Of a stretch of DNA of 64,000 bases, positions 9,869-18,382 are shown one piece after another. The stretch is from NCBI RefSeq assembly GCF_016862915.1, contig NZ_BONW01000024.1, positions 1 through 64,000 on the forward strand, given 5' to 3'. Positions within the stretch are counted from its first letter, which is position 1. Each line of letters starts with the position of its first letter. The stretch is from Plantactinospora endophytica. Lineage in GTDB: Bacteria; Actinomycetota; Actinomycetes; Mycobacteriales; Micromonosporaceae. The notes beneath the pieces are model-generated. The model had not been told where the DNA came from. It searched no databases and saw only the letters and a list, made by a program, of their open reading frames with translations. A program made the position numbers and the translations under genes.

Positions 9869-9948
9869 ACGACGAAGGGCGTTCCGGAGCCGGTGACCGG
9901 TCCCCGGCACGACGAAGGGCGTTCCGGAACCGTGACCGGTCTCCGGAA
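9869..9948. repeat. 40-bp tandem duplication overlapping a terminator
   Basis: Two copies, 9869-9908 and 9909-9948, each opening ACGACGAAGGGCGTTCCGGA and about 90% identical. Only the second copy has the complementary arm of the terminator hairpin. The gap 9665-9868 holds no gene that I can support. Confidence 0.8.
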
Positions 9949-9953
9949 CGCCC
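9917..9953. terminator. bidirectional hairpin between the Crp gene and the 65-aa gene
   Basis: Perfect 12-bp stem GGGCGTTCCGGA (9917-9928) / TCCGGAACGCCC (9942-9953) with a 13-nt loop, 24 bases after the stop of the minus-strand small gene. Confidence 0.8.
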
Positions 9954-9977
9954 GCGCGGGCCCGGCCCGAGGCCCCG

Positions 9978-10175
9978 TCAGGTCGCGCCGGGCCAGTTGG
10001 TCGTGTCCCGGCTACCGCCGCCGGTCGCCCCCGGCCAGTCGGGATTCTCCCCGCCGACGACCCCGGCGGCCTGGAGCTTCGCCAGGGTGGCGGCGTCCAC
10101 GTCGATCATGTCCCCCGAGGAGTGGCCGACGCCGTCGCCGTCGGTCCATTCCTTTTCCAGTCGGACGTACACCAT
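9978..10175 (-). CDS. hypothetical 65-residue protein
   Basis: Small acidic protein opening MVYVRLEKEWTDGDGVGHSS with a conserved-looking DVDAATLAKLQAAGVV segment and a Gly/Asn/Trp-rich tail containing two WPGAT copies. The ATG has GGGAGATGGG a few bases upstream and a strong terminator follows, so it looks like a real gene. The first half resembles small head-fiber or tail-associated proteins of actinophages in style, but I cannot assign a family. Confidence 0.7.
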   Translation of the reverse strand: MVYVRLEKEWTDGDGVGHSSGDMIDVDAATLAKLQAAGVVGGENPDWPGATGGGSRDTTNWPGAT

Positions 10176-10384
10176 TGCCCATCTCCCTGATAACTCGTCG
10201 ATCGGTAGGCGCCAATGACTGTATCTTGGATCACTATGGGTGGGACTGTCCGCTAGCTAACAGCCCGGTTCCCGACACCGGGCCGGACGCTGATACTCGG
10301 CGGTGGCGAATCCCCGACCGCGCGACTGCCGGCGACCCGTCGGAGCCACCGGTCGGCCGCCACGCCGGCCGGCGCCGCCCGGTG

Positions 10385-10434
10385 GACAGCACGTCCCTTC
10401 GACGCTGTAGACAGCACGTCCCTTCGACGTTGTA
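10385..10434 (+). repeat. tandem 25-bp hairpin repeat abutting the cyclase ribosome binding site
   Basis: Two copies (10385-10409, 10410-10434) differ at one base. Each can fold as ACAG-CA-CGTC / GACG-CTGT with a CCTTC loop. The second copy ends in the first base of the Shine-Dalgarno sequence AGGAGGA (10434-10440). It may be an operator or a translational control element. The gap 10176-10384 upstream holds no gene I can support. Confidence 0.75.
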
Positions 10435-10444
10435 GGAGGACGGC

Positions 10445-13400
10445 ATCTCCGCTACCTGCACCAGATGCGGCCGAATCACCGCCGTCGGCGACCGCTACTG
10501 CGGCGGTTGCGGCACCGAGCTGGCCACCGCCTGTCCGCACTGCGACCAGCCGCTGGCCGCCGATGCCGCGTTCTGCACCGCCTGCGGCAAGCCCCGGCCC
10601 GCGCAACCGGGCCGGCCGGCCGCGGTGTCCCAGGAGGACCGGCGGCGGGTCAGCGTACTCTTCGTGGACCTCATCGACTTCACCCCGTACGTCGAGCGGG
10701 CCGACCCGGAACTGGTCCGGGGCATGCAGACCGCCTTCTTCTCGGCGGCCCGCCGGGTCATCGGTCAGTACGGCGGAGTGGTGGAGAAGTACATCGGGGA
10801 CGCCGTGATGGCGTTGTTCGGCGCTCCGGTGGCGACCGAGACCGATCCGTTGCGGTGTGTGCGGGCGGGTCTGGAGTTGCAGCGGGTGCTGACCCGGTTC
10901 ACCCCGACCGGCGCCGACCACCTGCGGTTCCGGGTCGGGGTGGCCACCGGGGAGGCGCTGGTCGACGTGGCCGCCGCCCGGGACGGCGGACAGGCCATCG
11001 TGGCCGGTGACGTGGTGAACACCGCGTCCCGGATGCAGTCGGTGGCACCGCCCGGCGGGGTGCTGGTCTGCGGCACCACGTATTCGTTGACCCGGGACGC
11101 GATCCGCTACGCCGAACAGGCGCCGGTGACCCTGCGCGGCCGCTCGTCGCCGACCGAGGTGTGGCTGGCGGTGGCACCGGTGGACCGGCAGCCGCCGGAC
11201 CGGGAGTCGGACACCACCCCGCTGATCGACCGGGAACACGAGCTGGGGCTGCTGGTCAACGCGTTGCACCGGTCGATCCGGGACCGGCTGCCGCAGATGG
11301 TGACGGTGCTCGGGCACGCCGGCATCGGCAAGAGCCGGCTGGTCCGGGAGCTGTTCCGGCACACCGAGCGGCTGACCGACGAGCCGTTGACCTGGCGGGT
11401 CGGCCGCTGCCCGCCGTTCGGCGAGAACGTCACGTTCGCCGCGCTCGCCGACATCGTCAAGGCCGAGGCCGGCATCCTGGACACCGATCCGGCACCGACC
11501 GCGACCCGACGGCTGGAGGCGGCGCTGGTCGAGCTGGTCGGGCCGGGGGCGGCGGACCGGCTGATGGACGCGCTGCGCCCGGTGGTGGGGCTGCCGGGGC
11601 CGACGCTGCCGGCCGAGGAGTCCGAGTCGGCGTGGCGGCGGTTCCTGGTCGCGCTCGCCGCCCGCCAGCCGACCGTACTCGTCTTCGAGGACCTGCACTG
11701 GGCCGATCCGAAGATGCTGAACTTCGTCGAGCTGCTCGGGGCGTACGCGCAGAACGTGCCGCTGCTGCTGCTCTGCACCGCCCGCCCCGAACTGGTCAAC
11801 CGGGAGCCCAGTTGGGCGGGGACGATCACCGGCTCGATGAGTGTCACCCTGCCGCCGTTGCGGGACACCGGCATCGCCTCGCTCTACGGCCACATCTTCG
11901 GCCAGGCGGCCTTCTCCACCGACATGCTCAGCCCGCTGGTCGAGGTGGCCGACGGCAACCCGCTCTACGCCCACGAGTACGTCCGGATGCTCATCGAGCA
12001 GGGCGCGCTGCGCCAGTCCGGCCGGGGCTGGTCGCTGGAGAAGCAGCACGACCTGGCGATGCCGGACAGCGTGCACTCGGTGATCGCCAACCGGGTGGAC
12101 CTGCTCGACAGCCAGGATCGGATGGTGCTGCTGGCCGCCTCGGTGGTGGGGATGCAGTTCTGGCCGGGGGCGGTCGCCGCCGCGCTCGGCCAGCCGGTCG
12201 AGTCGGTCGAGCGGGCGCTGCGCCGGCTGGAGCAGCGGGACTTCGTGCACGAGCAGGCCACCTCGGCGATGGCCGGGCAGCCGGAGTTCCGGTTCCGGCA
12301 CGTGCTGGTCCGGGACGTCTGCTACCAGCGGCTGCCCCGGACCGAGCGGGTCGCCCGGCACGACCGGACCGCGGACTGGCTGGACGGGATGGCCCGGGAC
12401 CGGGACACCGACCTGGCCGAGGTACTCGCGCACCACCGCTGGGCGGCGCACGAGATCGCGCACACCCTCGGGGTGGACACCGAGCGGTACGCTCCGCCGG
12501 CCCGGGAGGCGCTGCACCGGGCGGCCCGCCGGGCGTACGCGCTGCACGCGCTGGACGCGGCGGCCAACCACGCCGGCCGGGCGCTCGGGCTGGCCGACGA
12601 CAGCGACCCGGTCGGCCGGCTGCAACTGGAGCTGCTGCTCACCGAGGTCTCCTACTTCCGCGACGGCACCGCCTTCCTGGCCGGCGGCGGCACCGACCAG
12701 TTGCACGCCCTGGCCGACCGGCTCTTCGCCTACGACGAGTACGGCGGCGCGGCGCGGGCCTGGACCCTGCTCGGCAAGGCCGCCTGGCTACGGGCCGACC
12801 GGGCCGAGGCACTGTCCTGTCTGGACCGCGCCGTCGAGCTGTTCGACGCGCTGCCGGACACCGCGCAGAAGGCGGACGCCTACGCCGAGCTGGGCCGGCT
12901 GCACATGCTCAACTACGAACGCGACCCGGCGGTGGCTGCGGCCGGCGCGGCGGCCGACATCGCCGAGCGGCTCGGCCTGGTGGAGACCCAGACCGACGCC
13001 CGGATAACCGTGGCGACCGCCCGCTACCAGGCCGGCGACCGGGCCGGGCTGGACGAGTTGCACACCATCCTGCGGTTCTGCCGGGAGTCGCAACTCGTCG
13101 CGGAGCCCCGGGTGGTGCGCAACCTCGCGCACGCGATGCGGGAGGAGGGCGACTGGGTCGGCGCGGACGAGCTGGTCGCGTCCTGCGCGGCGTTGGCCCA
13201 GGCCGAGGCGCTGTCGACCGGCGGTTCGGCGGAGGCGGCCCGGGCCTACTGGGAGGGTGACGTGGGCCGGCTGCTGAGCGTGGCCGACGGTTTCGTGGAC
13301 ACCCCGGCCGGGCGGTGGGACATGCAGGTCCGGGGGATGCGGGCGTACCTGCGGGTGCTGCGCGACGAGCCGGTGCCGGGCGAGTCGCCGACCGGCCGCC

Positions 13401-13999
13401 CCGGGGTCGCCGGCCCGGACGACGTGACGGACGCGCTGGAGACCGCCCGGCGCAGCGGCTTCCACCGGCTGCACTGGAACACCCTCGCCCTGGGCGCGTT
13501 CTGCCGGGCGCTCCAGGGGCGTACGGCGGAGGCGGCGGAGTTGCTCGACGAACTCGCCGAGTCGTGGTCGACGGTGCCGGCACTGGCCAGCGGGGAGTGG
13601 ATTCCGGCCGCCTCGTACGCCGCCGCGCTGACCGACCGGGACGCGGCGGTACGGGTCCGGGCCATGCTGGACGCGGTCACCCACTCCACGCTCTGGGTCG
13701 AGGCGGCGCTGCGTACCGTGACCGGGGCGCTGGCCGGCGCGGACGGTGACCATGCCCGGGCCGGGCAGCTCCACCTCGCGTCGGCGGAGACCTACGCCCG
13801 GATTCCGGACGTCACCGACCGGATGTTCGCACTGGCGCTCGCCGCCGACGAACTGGTGCTGGCCGGCGACGACTCGGCCGCCGAGGTGGCGCTGGCCGAG
13901 GTACGCGCCTTCGCGCTGCGCAACCGGACCCCGGGCCTGCTCCGGCTCGGCCAGGGCCCACCGGCGGCCGGCGCCACCACCCCGATGCTCGCCTCCTGA
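10445..13999 (+). CDS. zinc-ribbon / class III nucleotide cyclase / AAA-type ATPase with TPR-like C-terminus
   Basis: 1184-aa signalling protein. Residues 5-55 are a double zinc ribbon with four CxxC pairs (CTRC, CGGC, CPHC, CTAC). About 68-235 is a class III adenylate/guanylate cyclase domain with metal-binding Asp in FVDLIDFT and EKYIGDAVM and the AGDVVNTASRMQ motif. About 260-520 is an ATPase with Walker A GHAGIGKS (about 290) and Walker B VLVFEDLHWAD (about 411). The rest is helical, TPR-like. Start: the frame is closed upstream by a TAG at 10433, the SD AGGAGGA is at 10434-10440, and the only codon at proper spacing is ATC at 10445. The first normal start, GTG 10625, has no SD and would delete the zinc ribbon. 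The ATC start is therefore inferred. It stands alone. Confidence 0.88.
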   Translation: MSATCTRCGRITAVGDRYCGGCGTELATACPHCDQPLAADAAFCTACGKPRPAQPGRPAAVSQEDRRRVSVLFVDLIDFTPYVERADPELVRGMQTAFFSAARRVIGQYGGVVEKYIGDAVMALFGAPVATETDPLRCVRAGLELQRVLTRFTPTGADHLRFRVGVATGEALVDVAAARDGGQAIVAGDVVNTASRMQSVAPPGGVLVCGTTYSLTRDAIRYAEQAPVTLRGRSSPTEVWLAVAPVDRQPPDRESDTTPLIDREHELGLLVNALHRSIRDRLPQMVTVLGHAGIGKSRLVRELFRHTERLTDEPLTWRVGRCPPFGENVTFAALADIVKAEAGILDTDPAPTATRRLEAALVELVGPGAADRLMDALRPVVGLPGPTLPAEESESAWRRFLVALAARQPTVLVFEDLHWADPKMLNFVELLGAYAQNVPLLLLCTARPELVNREPSWAGTITGSMSVTLPPLRDTGIASLYGHIFGQAAFSTDMLSPLVEVADGNPLYAHEYVRMLIEQGALRQSGRGWSLEKQHDLAMPDSVHSVIANRVDLLDSQDRMVLLAASVVGMQFWPGAVAAALGQPVESVERALRRLEQRDFVHEQATSAMAGQPEFRFRHVLVRDVCYQRLPRTERVARHDRTADWLDGMARDRDTDLAEVLAHHRWAAHEIAHTLGVDTERYAPPAREALHRAARRAYALHALDAAANHAGRALGLADDSDPVGRLQLELLLTEVSYFRDGTAFLAGGGTDQLHALADRLFAYDEYGGAARAWTLLGKAAWLRADRAEALSCLDRAVELFDALPDTAQKADAYAELGRLHMLNYERDPAVAAAGAAADIAERLGLVETQTDARITVATARYQAGDRAGLDELHTILRFCRESQLVAEPRVVRNLAHAMREEGDWVGADELVASCAALAQAEALSTGGSAEAARAYWEGDVGRLLSVADGFVDTPAGRWDMQVRGMRAYLRVLRDEPVPGESPTGRPGVAGPDDVTDALETARRSGFHRLHWNTLALGAFCRALQGRTAEAAELLDELAESWSTVPALASGEWIPAASYAAALTDRDAAVRVRAMLDAVTHSTLWVEAALRTVTGALAGADGDHARAGQLHLASAETYARIPDVTDRMFALALAADELVLAGDDSAAEVALAEVRAFALRNRTPGLLRLGQGPPAAGATTPMLAS

Positions 14000-14016
14000 C
14001 CCGCCCGTCGACCCCG

Positions 14017-14048
14017 CGTCCGGTCCCGCCGGAGGGCAGGACCGGACG
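14017..14048. terminator. bidirectional hairpin between the cyclase gene and plsC
   Basis: 10-bp perfect stem CGTCCGGTCC / GGACCGGACG with a 12-nt loop between two convergent genes. Confidence 0.75.
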
Positions 14049-14060
14049 GGTTGCCCGGGA

Positions 14061-14792
14061 TCAGGCGGCGAGCGAGTCGGTGGGCGACCCGGCAACCGGC
14101 TTGCCGGCCGCCGCCTTCACCTGCTGGTTCTTGATCTTCTGGGCGTAGATGTCGACGTACTCCCGGCCGGAGAGTTCCATCAGCTCGTACATGATCTCGT
14201 CGGTGATGGCCCGCTCGACGAACCGGTCTCCGGACATGCCGGCGTACCGGGAGAAGTCCAGTGGCCGGCCAAACCGGATCTTGACCCGCTTGATCTTCGG
14301 CAGCAGTTTGCCGGGCGGCTGGATCTCGTCGGCGTTCAACATCACCACCGGGATGACCGGGGCGCCGCTGTCCAGCGCCAGCCGGGCCACCCCGGTCTTG
14401 CCGCGGTAGAGCCGACCGTCCGGCGAGCGGGTCCCCTCCGGGTAGATCCCGGCGAGGTTGCCGGCCCGCAGCACCTTGAGCTGGGTGTCCAGGGCGGCCT
14501 GCGCGGCCCGCCCGCCGGTGCGGTCCACCGGGATGGTGCCGGTCCCCACGAAGAACATCTTCACCAGCCAGCCCTTCAGCCCCTTGCCGGTGAAGTATTC
14601 GGCCTTCGCGACGAACGTCACTTTTCGCTTGACCATCAGCGGCATGAAGATCGAATCGGAGAACGACAGGTGGTTGCTGGCGATGATCGCCGGACCCGAG
14701 TCCGGTACGTTCTCCCTCCCCTCGACCTGCGGCCGGAAGATCATCCTCAGCCAGGGCCCGAGGATGAGGTACTTCATCAGCCCGTACAGCAC
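14061..14792 (-). CDS. plsC: 1-acyl-sn-glycerol-3-phosphate acyltransferase (PlsC family)
   Basis: Adds the second acyl chain in phosphatidic acid synthesis at the membrane. 243 aa. Acyltransferase motifs: NHLSFSD (the HX4D catalytic pair), GTGTIPVDR, YPEGTRSPDGRLYRGKTG and VIPVVM. An N-terminal hydrophobic helix (YGLMKYLILGPWLRMIF) anchors it. The GTG at 14792 has AAGGA 6 nt upstream and gives the family-type N-terminus. Confidence 0.93.
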   Translation of the reverse strand: MLYGLMKYLILGPWLRMIFRPQVEGRENVPDSGPAIIASNHLSFSDSIFMPLMVKRKVTFVAKAEYFTGKGLKGWLVKMFFVGTGTIPVDRTGGRAAQAALDTQLKVLRAGNLAGIYPEGTRSPDGRLYRGKTGVARLALDSGAPVIPVVMLNADEIQPPGKLLPKIKRVKIRFGRPLDFSRYAGMSGDRFVERAITDEIMYELMELSGREYVDIYAQKIKNQQVKAAAGKPVAGSPTDSLAA

Positions 14793-15049
14793 CAGTGTCC
14801 TTCCCGAGAGTCCCGCGCGTCCCCACGTCGGCCGGCGAGGGCGCGGCGACACGGGTACGCGTCGCGCCGCCGTCGATGGCCGCGGGCGGGAACTGTCGGC
14901 AAGAAGCCTACGAAGCGGGTACGCCGCGCCACAACGCACTCCCGGAACCAGTGCCCGCCGTGTCACGATTCATTGCACGGCGCACGCGGCGCGGCCGGCG
15001 GTCGGCAAACACGGCCGCGCGCGTCACGGCCGGTAGGGAGGGTGTCGGG

Positions 15050-15901
15050 GTGTCAGCGGGTGGCGCCCGCCGGGGACGGCGGGACAACGGGCTCGAGGCG
15101 ACGGAGTACGCCGTCGCCGGCGACGTGGACCCGCGGCTCGGCGAGCACCTGCTCGACGTGCTGGCCGCGGGCGGCATCGCCGCCTACCTGCAACCGTCGG
15201 CCGACCTCAATCCGGTGACCCGGACCACCACCGTGCCGCCCCGCCCGGTGGACCGGCTCTACGTCGACCGGAGCTTCCTGGCCACCGCCCGGGACTACCT
15301 GACCCAGCTCGCCGACGAGGACCCTCCGGGGCAGCCCCCGGCGCCCCGCCCCGATCCGGACCCGGACGTGGAGGCGGAGTGGGCCCGGATCGTCGCCGGC
15401 TACCACACCGAGGTCGCGGCGGACTCCCGCTCCTGGCCGGCCGCCGAGGACGTCGTGGTCGGCGAGTCGACCGACCGGCCGGGCGGGGCCACCACCACCC
15501 TGCCGGCGCCGGAGACTCCCAAGCCGGCCGATCCGGGCGTACGCCGGCTGCCGTCCGCGACCGACTTCTCCGGCATCTCGGTCGGTGGTCGGGCCGACGA
15601 CCCGTCGCTGCTCGACGGCCTGGACACGTTCGGCGCGGACCTGCCCGACGACGCGGAGGAACGCTACGTCCCGCCGCCGCCCCCGCCGCTGCCCCGCCCC
15701 TCGAAATACGCTGTCGTCGGCGTGCTGGCCATCGTCGCCGGTTTCGCGCTCTTCCTCTTCCCGGACCTGATCCCCATCGACCGGGGCCTGGTCACCATGC
15801 TCGGCTTCGCCGGCATCCTCACCGGTTTCGTGACGCTGATTTGGCGGCTGCGGCCCGGCAACGAGGAGGACGACGACCCCGACGACGGCGCGGTGGTCTG
15901 A
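15050..15901 (+). CDS. DUF308-like protein with two C-terminal membrane helices
   Basis: 283-aa protein conserved in this position in related actinobacteria as far as I recall, function unknown. The N-terminal 200 residues are cytosolic, acidic and Pro-rich (VAGDVDPRLGEHLLDVLAAG ... VDRLYVDRSFLATARDYL). Residues about 215-265 hold two membrane helices (KYAVVGVLAIVAGFALFLF and VTMLGFAGILTGFVTLI), and the tail is very acidic (EEDDDPDDG). The GTG has GGGAGGG 7 nt upstream. The promoter side toward plsC is GC-rich and without clear motifs. Confidence 0.8.
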   Translation: MSAGGARRGRRDNGLEATEYAVAGDVDPRLGEHLLDVLAAGGIAAYLQPSADLNPVTRTTTVPPRPVDRLYVDRSFLATARDYLTQLADEDPPGQPPAPRPDPDPDVEAEWARIVAGYHTEVAADSRSWPAAEDVVVGESTDRPGGATTTLPAPETPKPADPGVRRLPSATDFSGISVGGRADDPSLLDGLDTFGADLPDDAEERYVPPPPPPLPRPSKYAVVGVLAIVAGFALFLFPDLIPIDRGLVTMLGFAGILTGFVTLIWRLRPGNEEDDDPDDGAVV

Positions 15902-16086
15902 GGGTACGGGCCGACTGTCCGGTCCACCCAACGTCCAGATCGCGAGATTCATCACCGGGTGCAGGCAACACGTAACACTCGCGTAATTTCGCGTCAGTAG
16001 GAATACTGCTGTACGTCACCTTCCCCTCACGACTACCCGATCGCTCCTATTCGCGGTGGTCGCCTCGCCCGGAACGAGGTGCCCGA

Positions 16087-17502
16087 TTGCGACAGAGTTC
16101 CCTCGTGGTGGTGGCCAACCGGCTGCCCGTCGACGACAGTGTGGCGCCGGACGGCGCCTGTGAATGGCGCCGCAGCCCCGGTGGGCTGGTCAGCGCACTG
16201 CACCCCCTGCTCCAACACACCCCGGCGACCTGGGTGGGCTGGGCCGGCGGCACCGGTCCGGCACCCATGCTCGCCGACATCGACGGCGTACGCATGCACA
16301 CCGTGCCGCTGGCCGGCGACGACGTACGGGACCACTACGAAGGTTTCGCCAACGCGACGCTCTGGCCGCTCTACCACGACGCGGTGGAGCAGCCGGTCTA
16401 CCACCGTCGCTGGTGGGAGGCGTACCAACGGATCAACCAGCGGTTCGCGGACGCCGCCGCCGAGGCCGCCGAGCCGGGCGCCGTGGTCTGGGTGCAGGAC
16501 TACCACCTGCAACTCGTACCCGGCCTGCTCCGGTCGATCCGGCCCGACCTGCGGATCGGGTTCTTCATGCACGTGCCGTTCCCGCCGCCGGAGCTGTTCA
16601 TGCAGCTTCCCCGCCGCGCCGAACTGCTGCTCGGGATGCTCGGCGCCGACCTGGTCGGCTTCCAGCGCCCGCAGGCGGCGCACAACTTCGCCCAGCTCGC
16701 CACGAAGGTGCTCGGGCTGGCCGCCACCGACCGGCGGATCGCCGTCGACGACCGGGTGGTCCGGATCGGGGCGTTCCCGGTCTCCATCGACATGACCGAG
16801 ATGGAGGCGCTGGCCGAGCGCCCGGACGTGGTCACCCGGGCCGCCCGGATCCGCCGGGACCTCGGCGACCCGCAGCACGTACTGCTCAGCGTCGACCGGA
16901 TGGACTACACCAAGGGCATCGAGCAGCGCCTGAAGGCGTACAGCGAGTTGCTGGCCACCGGGCACGTCAAGGTACGGGACACGGTGATGGTGCAGGTCGC
17001 GGTGCCGAGCCGGGAACGTGTCGAGCAGTACCAGATCCTCCGGGAGCGGGTGGAGCGCGAGGTCGGCCGGATCAACGGCGAGTTCGGGCGGGTCGGCGAG
17101 CCGGCGATCCACTACCTGACCCAGCCGTTCGACCGGTCGGAACTCGCCGCGCTCTACCGGGCCGCCGACATCATGGCGGTGACCCCGCTGCGGGACGGGA
17201 TGAACCTGGTCGCCAAGGAATACGTGGCGGCCCGGGTCGACAACGGCGGTGCGCTGCTGCTCAGCGAGTTCGCCGGAGCGGCGGCGGAGTTCCCGGAGGC
17301 GTTCCTGGTCAACCCGCACGACCTGGAGGGGCTGAAACTGACCCTGATGCACGCGCTCCAGGCCATCCCGGCCGACCTGACGGCCAGGATGCGGGCGATG
17401 CGCGAGCAGTTGCGGGTACACGACATCCGGGCCTGGGCCCGGTCCTACCTGACCGCCCTCGACCAGAGCGGAGACCTCGCCAACCGCCTCACCATCACCT
17501 GA
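16087..17502 (+). CDS. otsA: trehalose-6-phosphate synthase (GT20)
   Basis: Makes trehalose 6-phosphate from UDP-glucose (or ADP/GDP-glucose in actinobacteria) and glucose 6-phosphate. It serves osmoprotection and glycolipid precursor supply. 471 aa, full family length. Motifs: VVANRLPVD at the N-terminus, [44 protein letters not shown] and [16 protein letters not shown] start with GAGGTG about 6 nt upstream. No otsB phosphatase gene lies next to it. Confidence 0.96.
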   Translation: MRQSSLVVVANRLPVDDSVAPDGACEWRRSPGGLVSALHPLLQHTPATWVGWAGGTGPAPMLADIDGVRMHTVPLAGDDVRDHYEGFANATLWPLYHDAVEQPVYHRRWWEAYQRINQRFADAAAEAAEPGAVVWVQDYHLQLVPGLLRSIRPDLRIGFFMHVPFPPPELFMQLPRRAELLLGMLGADLVGFQRPQAAHNFAQLATKVLGLAATDRRIAVDDRVVRIGAFPVSIDMTEMEALAERPDVVTRAARIRRDLGDPQHVLLSVDRMDYTKGIEQRLKAYSELLATGHVKVRDTVMVQVAVPSRERVEQYQILRERVEREVGRINGEFGRVGEPAIHYLTQPFDRSELAALYRAADIMAVTPLRDGMNLVAKEYVAARVDNGGALLLSEFAGAAAEFPEAFLVNPHDLEGLKLTLMHALQAIPADLTARMRAMREQLRVHDIRAWARSYLTALDQSGDLANRLTIT

Positions 17503-17511
17503 CCATCCCTC

Positions 17512-17563
17512 GTGGTCAGGGAGCGTTCGGCCTGCCATGGCGAGCCGGACGCTCCCTGATCAC
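17512..17563. terminator. strong bidirectional terminator after otsA
   Basis: 20-bp stem (17512-17531 with 17544-17563, two imperfect pairs) and 12-nt loop, placed between two convergent genes. Confidence 0.88.
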
Positions 17564-17575
17564 GTAATAGCCGGG

Positions 17576-18382
17576 TCAGGTGGAGAGGTCCTTGTCGAGC
17601 CAGTCGAGGATCGCGTCGATCGGTTCGCGCCAGCGGGCGTCCAGCATCAGGTCGTGGCCCATGCCGGGGAAGAGCAGCGGGGCGACGCCGTACCGGCCGG
17701 CCGCCCGGGTCAGCGCCGACGGCGGCACCACCCGGTCGTCCGGACTGCCGACCACCAGCATCGGCGGGTTGCCCACCGCCGGCTCGGCCGCCCGGTGCCG
17801 GAGCAACTGCCACTGCGCCCGGGCCGAGGCCCGACCGAGCCGCGCGGTGTACTCCCGGGCCGCCGTGTCCGGCAGTTCCCGGCTGAACAACTGGCGGTGA
17901 CTCAGCCGCAGCGGACCGCCGAAGACCGCCGGCAGCGTACCGACGGGGTTGCGGGCCAGCGCACCGCCGAGCGTGCCCCAGCCGCCGAAGACCGGCGCGA
18001 CCAGCACCCCGGCCCGGGCCGGATAGCGGGCCAGCGCGTGTGCCACCACGAGCGCGCCGGCGCCGTGCCCGACCAGCACCGCCTGCCGGTTCAGGCTGGT
18101 GGCCACCTGGACCACGTCGTGCGCGTACGCCCGCAGCGTCGCCTTCGGCGCCGGGCCGCTGCCGCCGTGCCCGCGCAGGCTGACCGCGTGCGCCGGAAAG
18201 GCCCGGGACGCGGCGTGTTCCAGCCAGTGCTCGGCGAACGCCCACGCCCCGTGCCCGAAGCCCGGTACGAACAGCAGCGGCGGCTTGCCCTCCGGCGCCT
18301 CCGGCGTGGCGGCGCGTACCTCCCGGAACACCGCCGGCACCGGACGGGTCCACTCCCGTACCCGCACCACCCGGGTCTTCAC
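17576..18382 (-). CDS. alpha/beta hydrolase paired with the monooxygenase
   Basis: 268-aa alpha/beta-hydrolase fold protein. It has oxyanion region LLFVPGFGHGAWAF, a nucleophile-elbow region VGHGAGALVVAHAL in which the expected Ser of GxSxG is Ala in GHGAG, a late acidic residue in VGSPDDRVVPP, and His in FPGMGHDLM. Loss of the elbow Ser is odd and could mean altered or non-hydrolytic chemistry. The GTG start overlaps the monooxygenase stop (GTGA), with GGAGGTGG upstream, so the two are co-translated. Confidence 0.85.
   Translation of the reverse strand: MKTRVVRVREWTRPVPAVFREVRAATPEAPEGKPPLLFVPGFGHGAWAFAEHWLEHAASRAFPAHAVSLRGHGGSGPAPKATLRAYAHDVVQVATSLNRQAVLVGHGAGALVVAHALARYPARAGVLVAPVFGGWGTLGGALARNPVGTLPAVFGGPLRLSHRQLFSRELPDTAAREYTARLGRASARAQWQLLRHRAAEPAVGNPPMLVVGSPDDRVVPPSALTRAAGRYGVAPLLFPGMGHDLMLDARWREPIDAILDWLDKDLST

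Noticed and set aside
10253-12706. 817-codon open frame opposite the cyclase gene
   Set aside because: Antisense shadow of a high-GC gene: no start site signals, Arg/Pro/Gly/Gln-rich low-complexity translation, and the plus strand has clear domain motifs.
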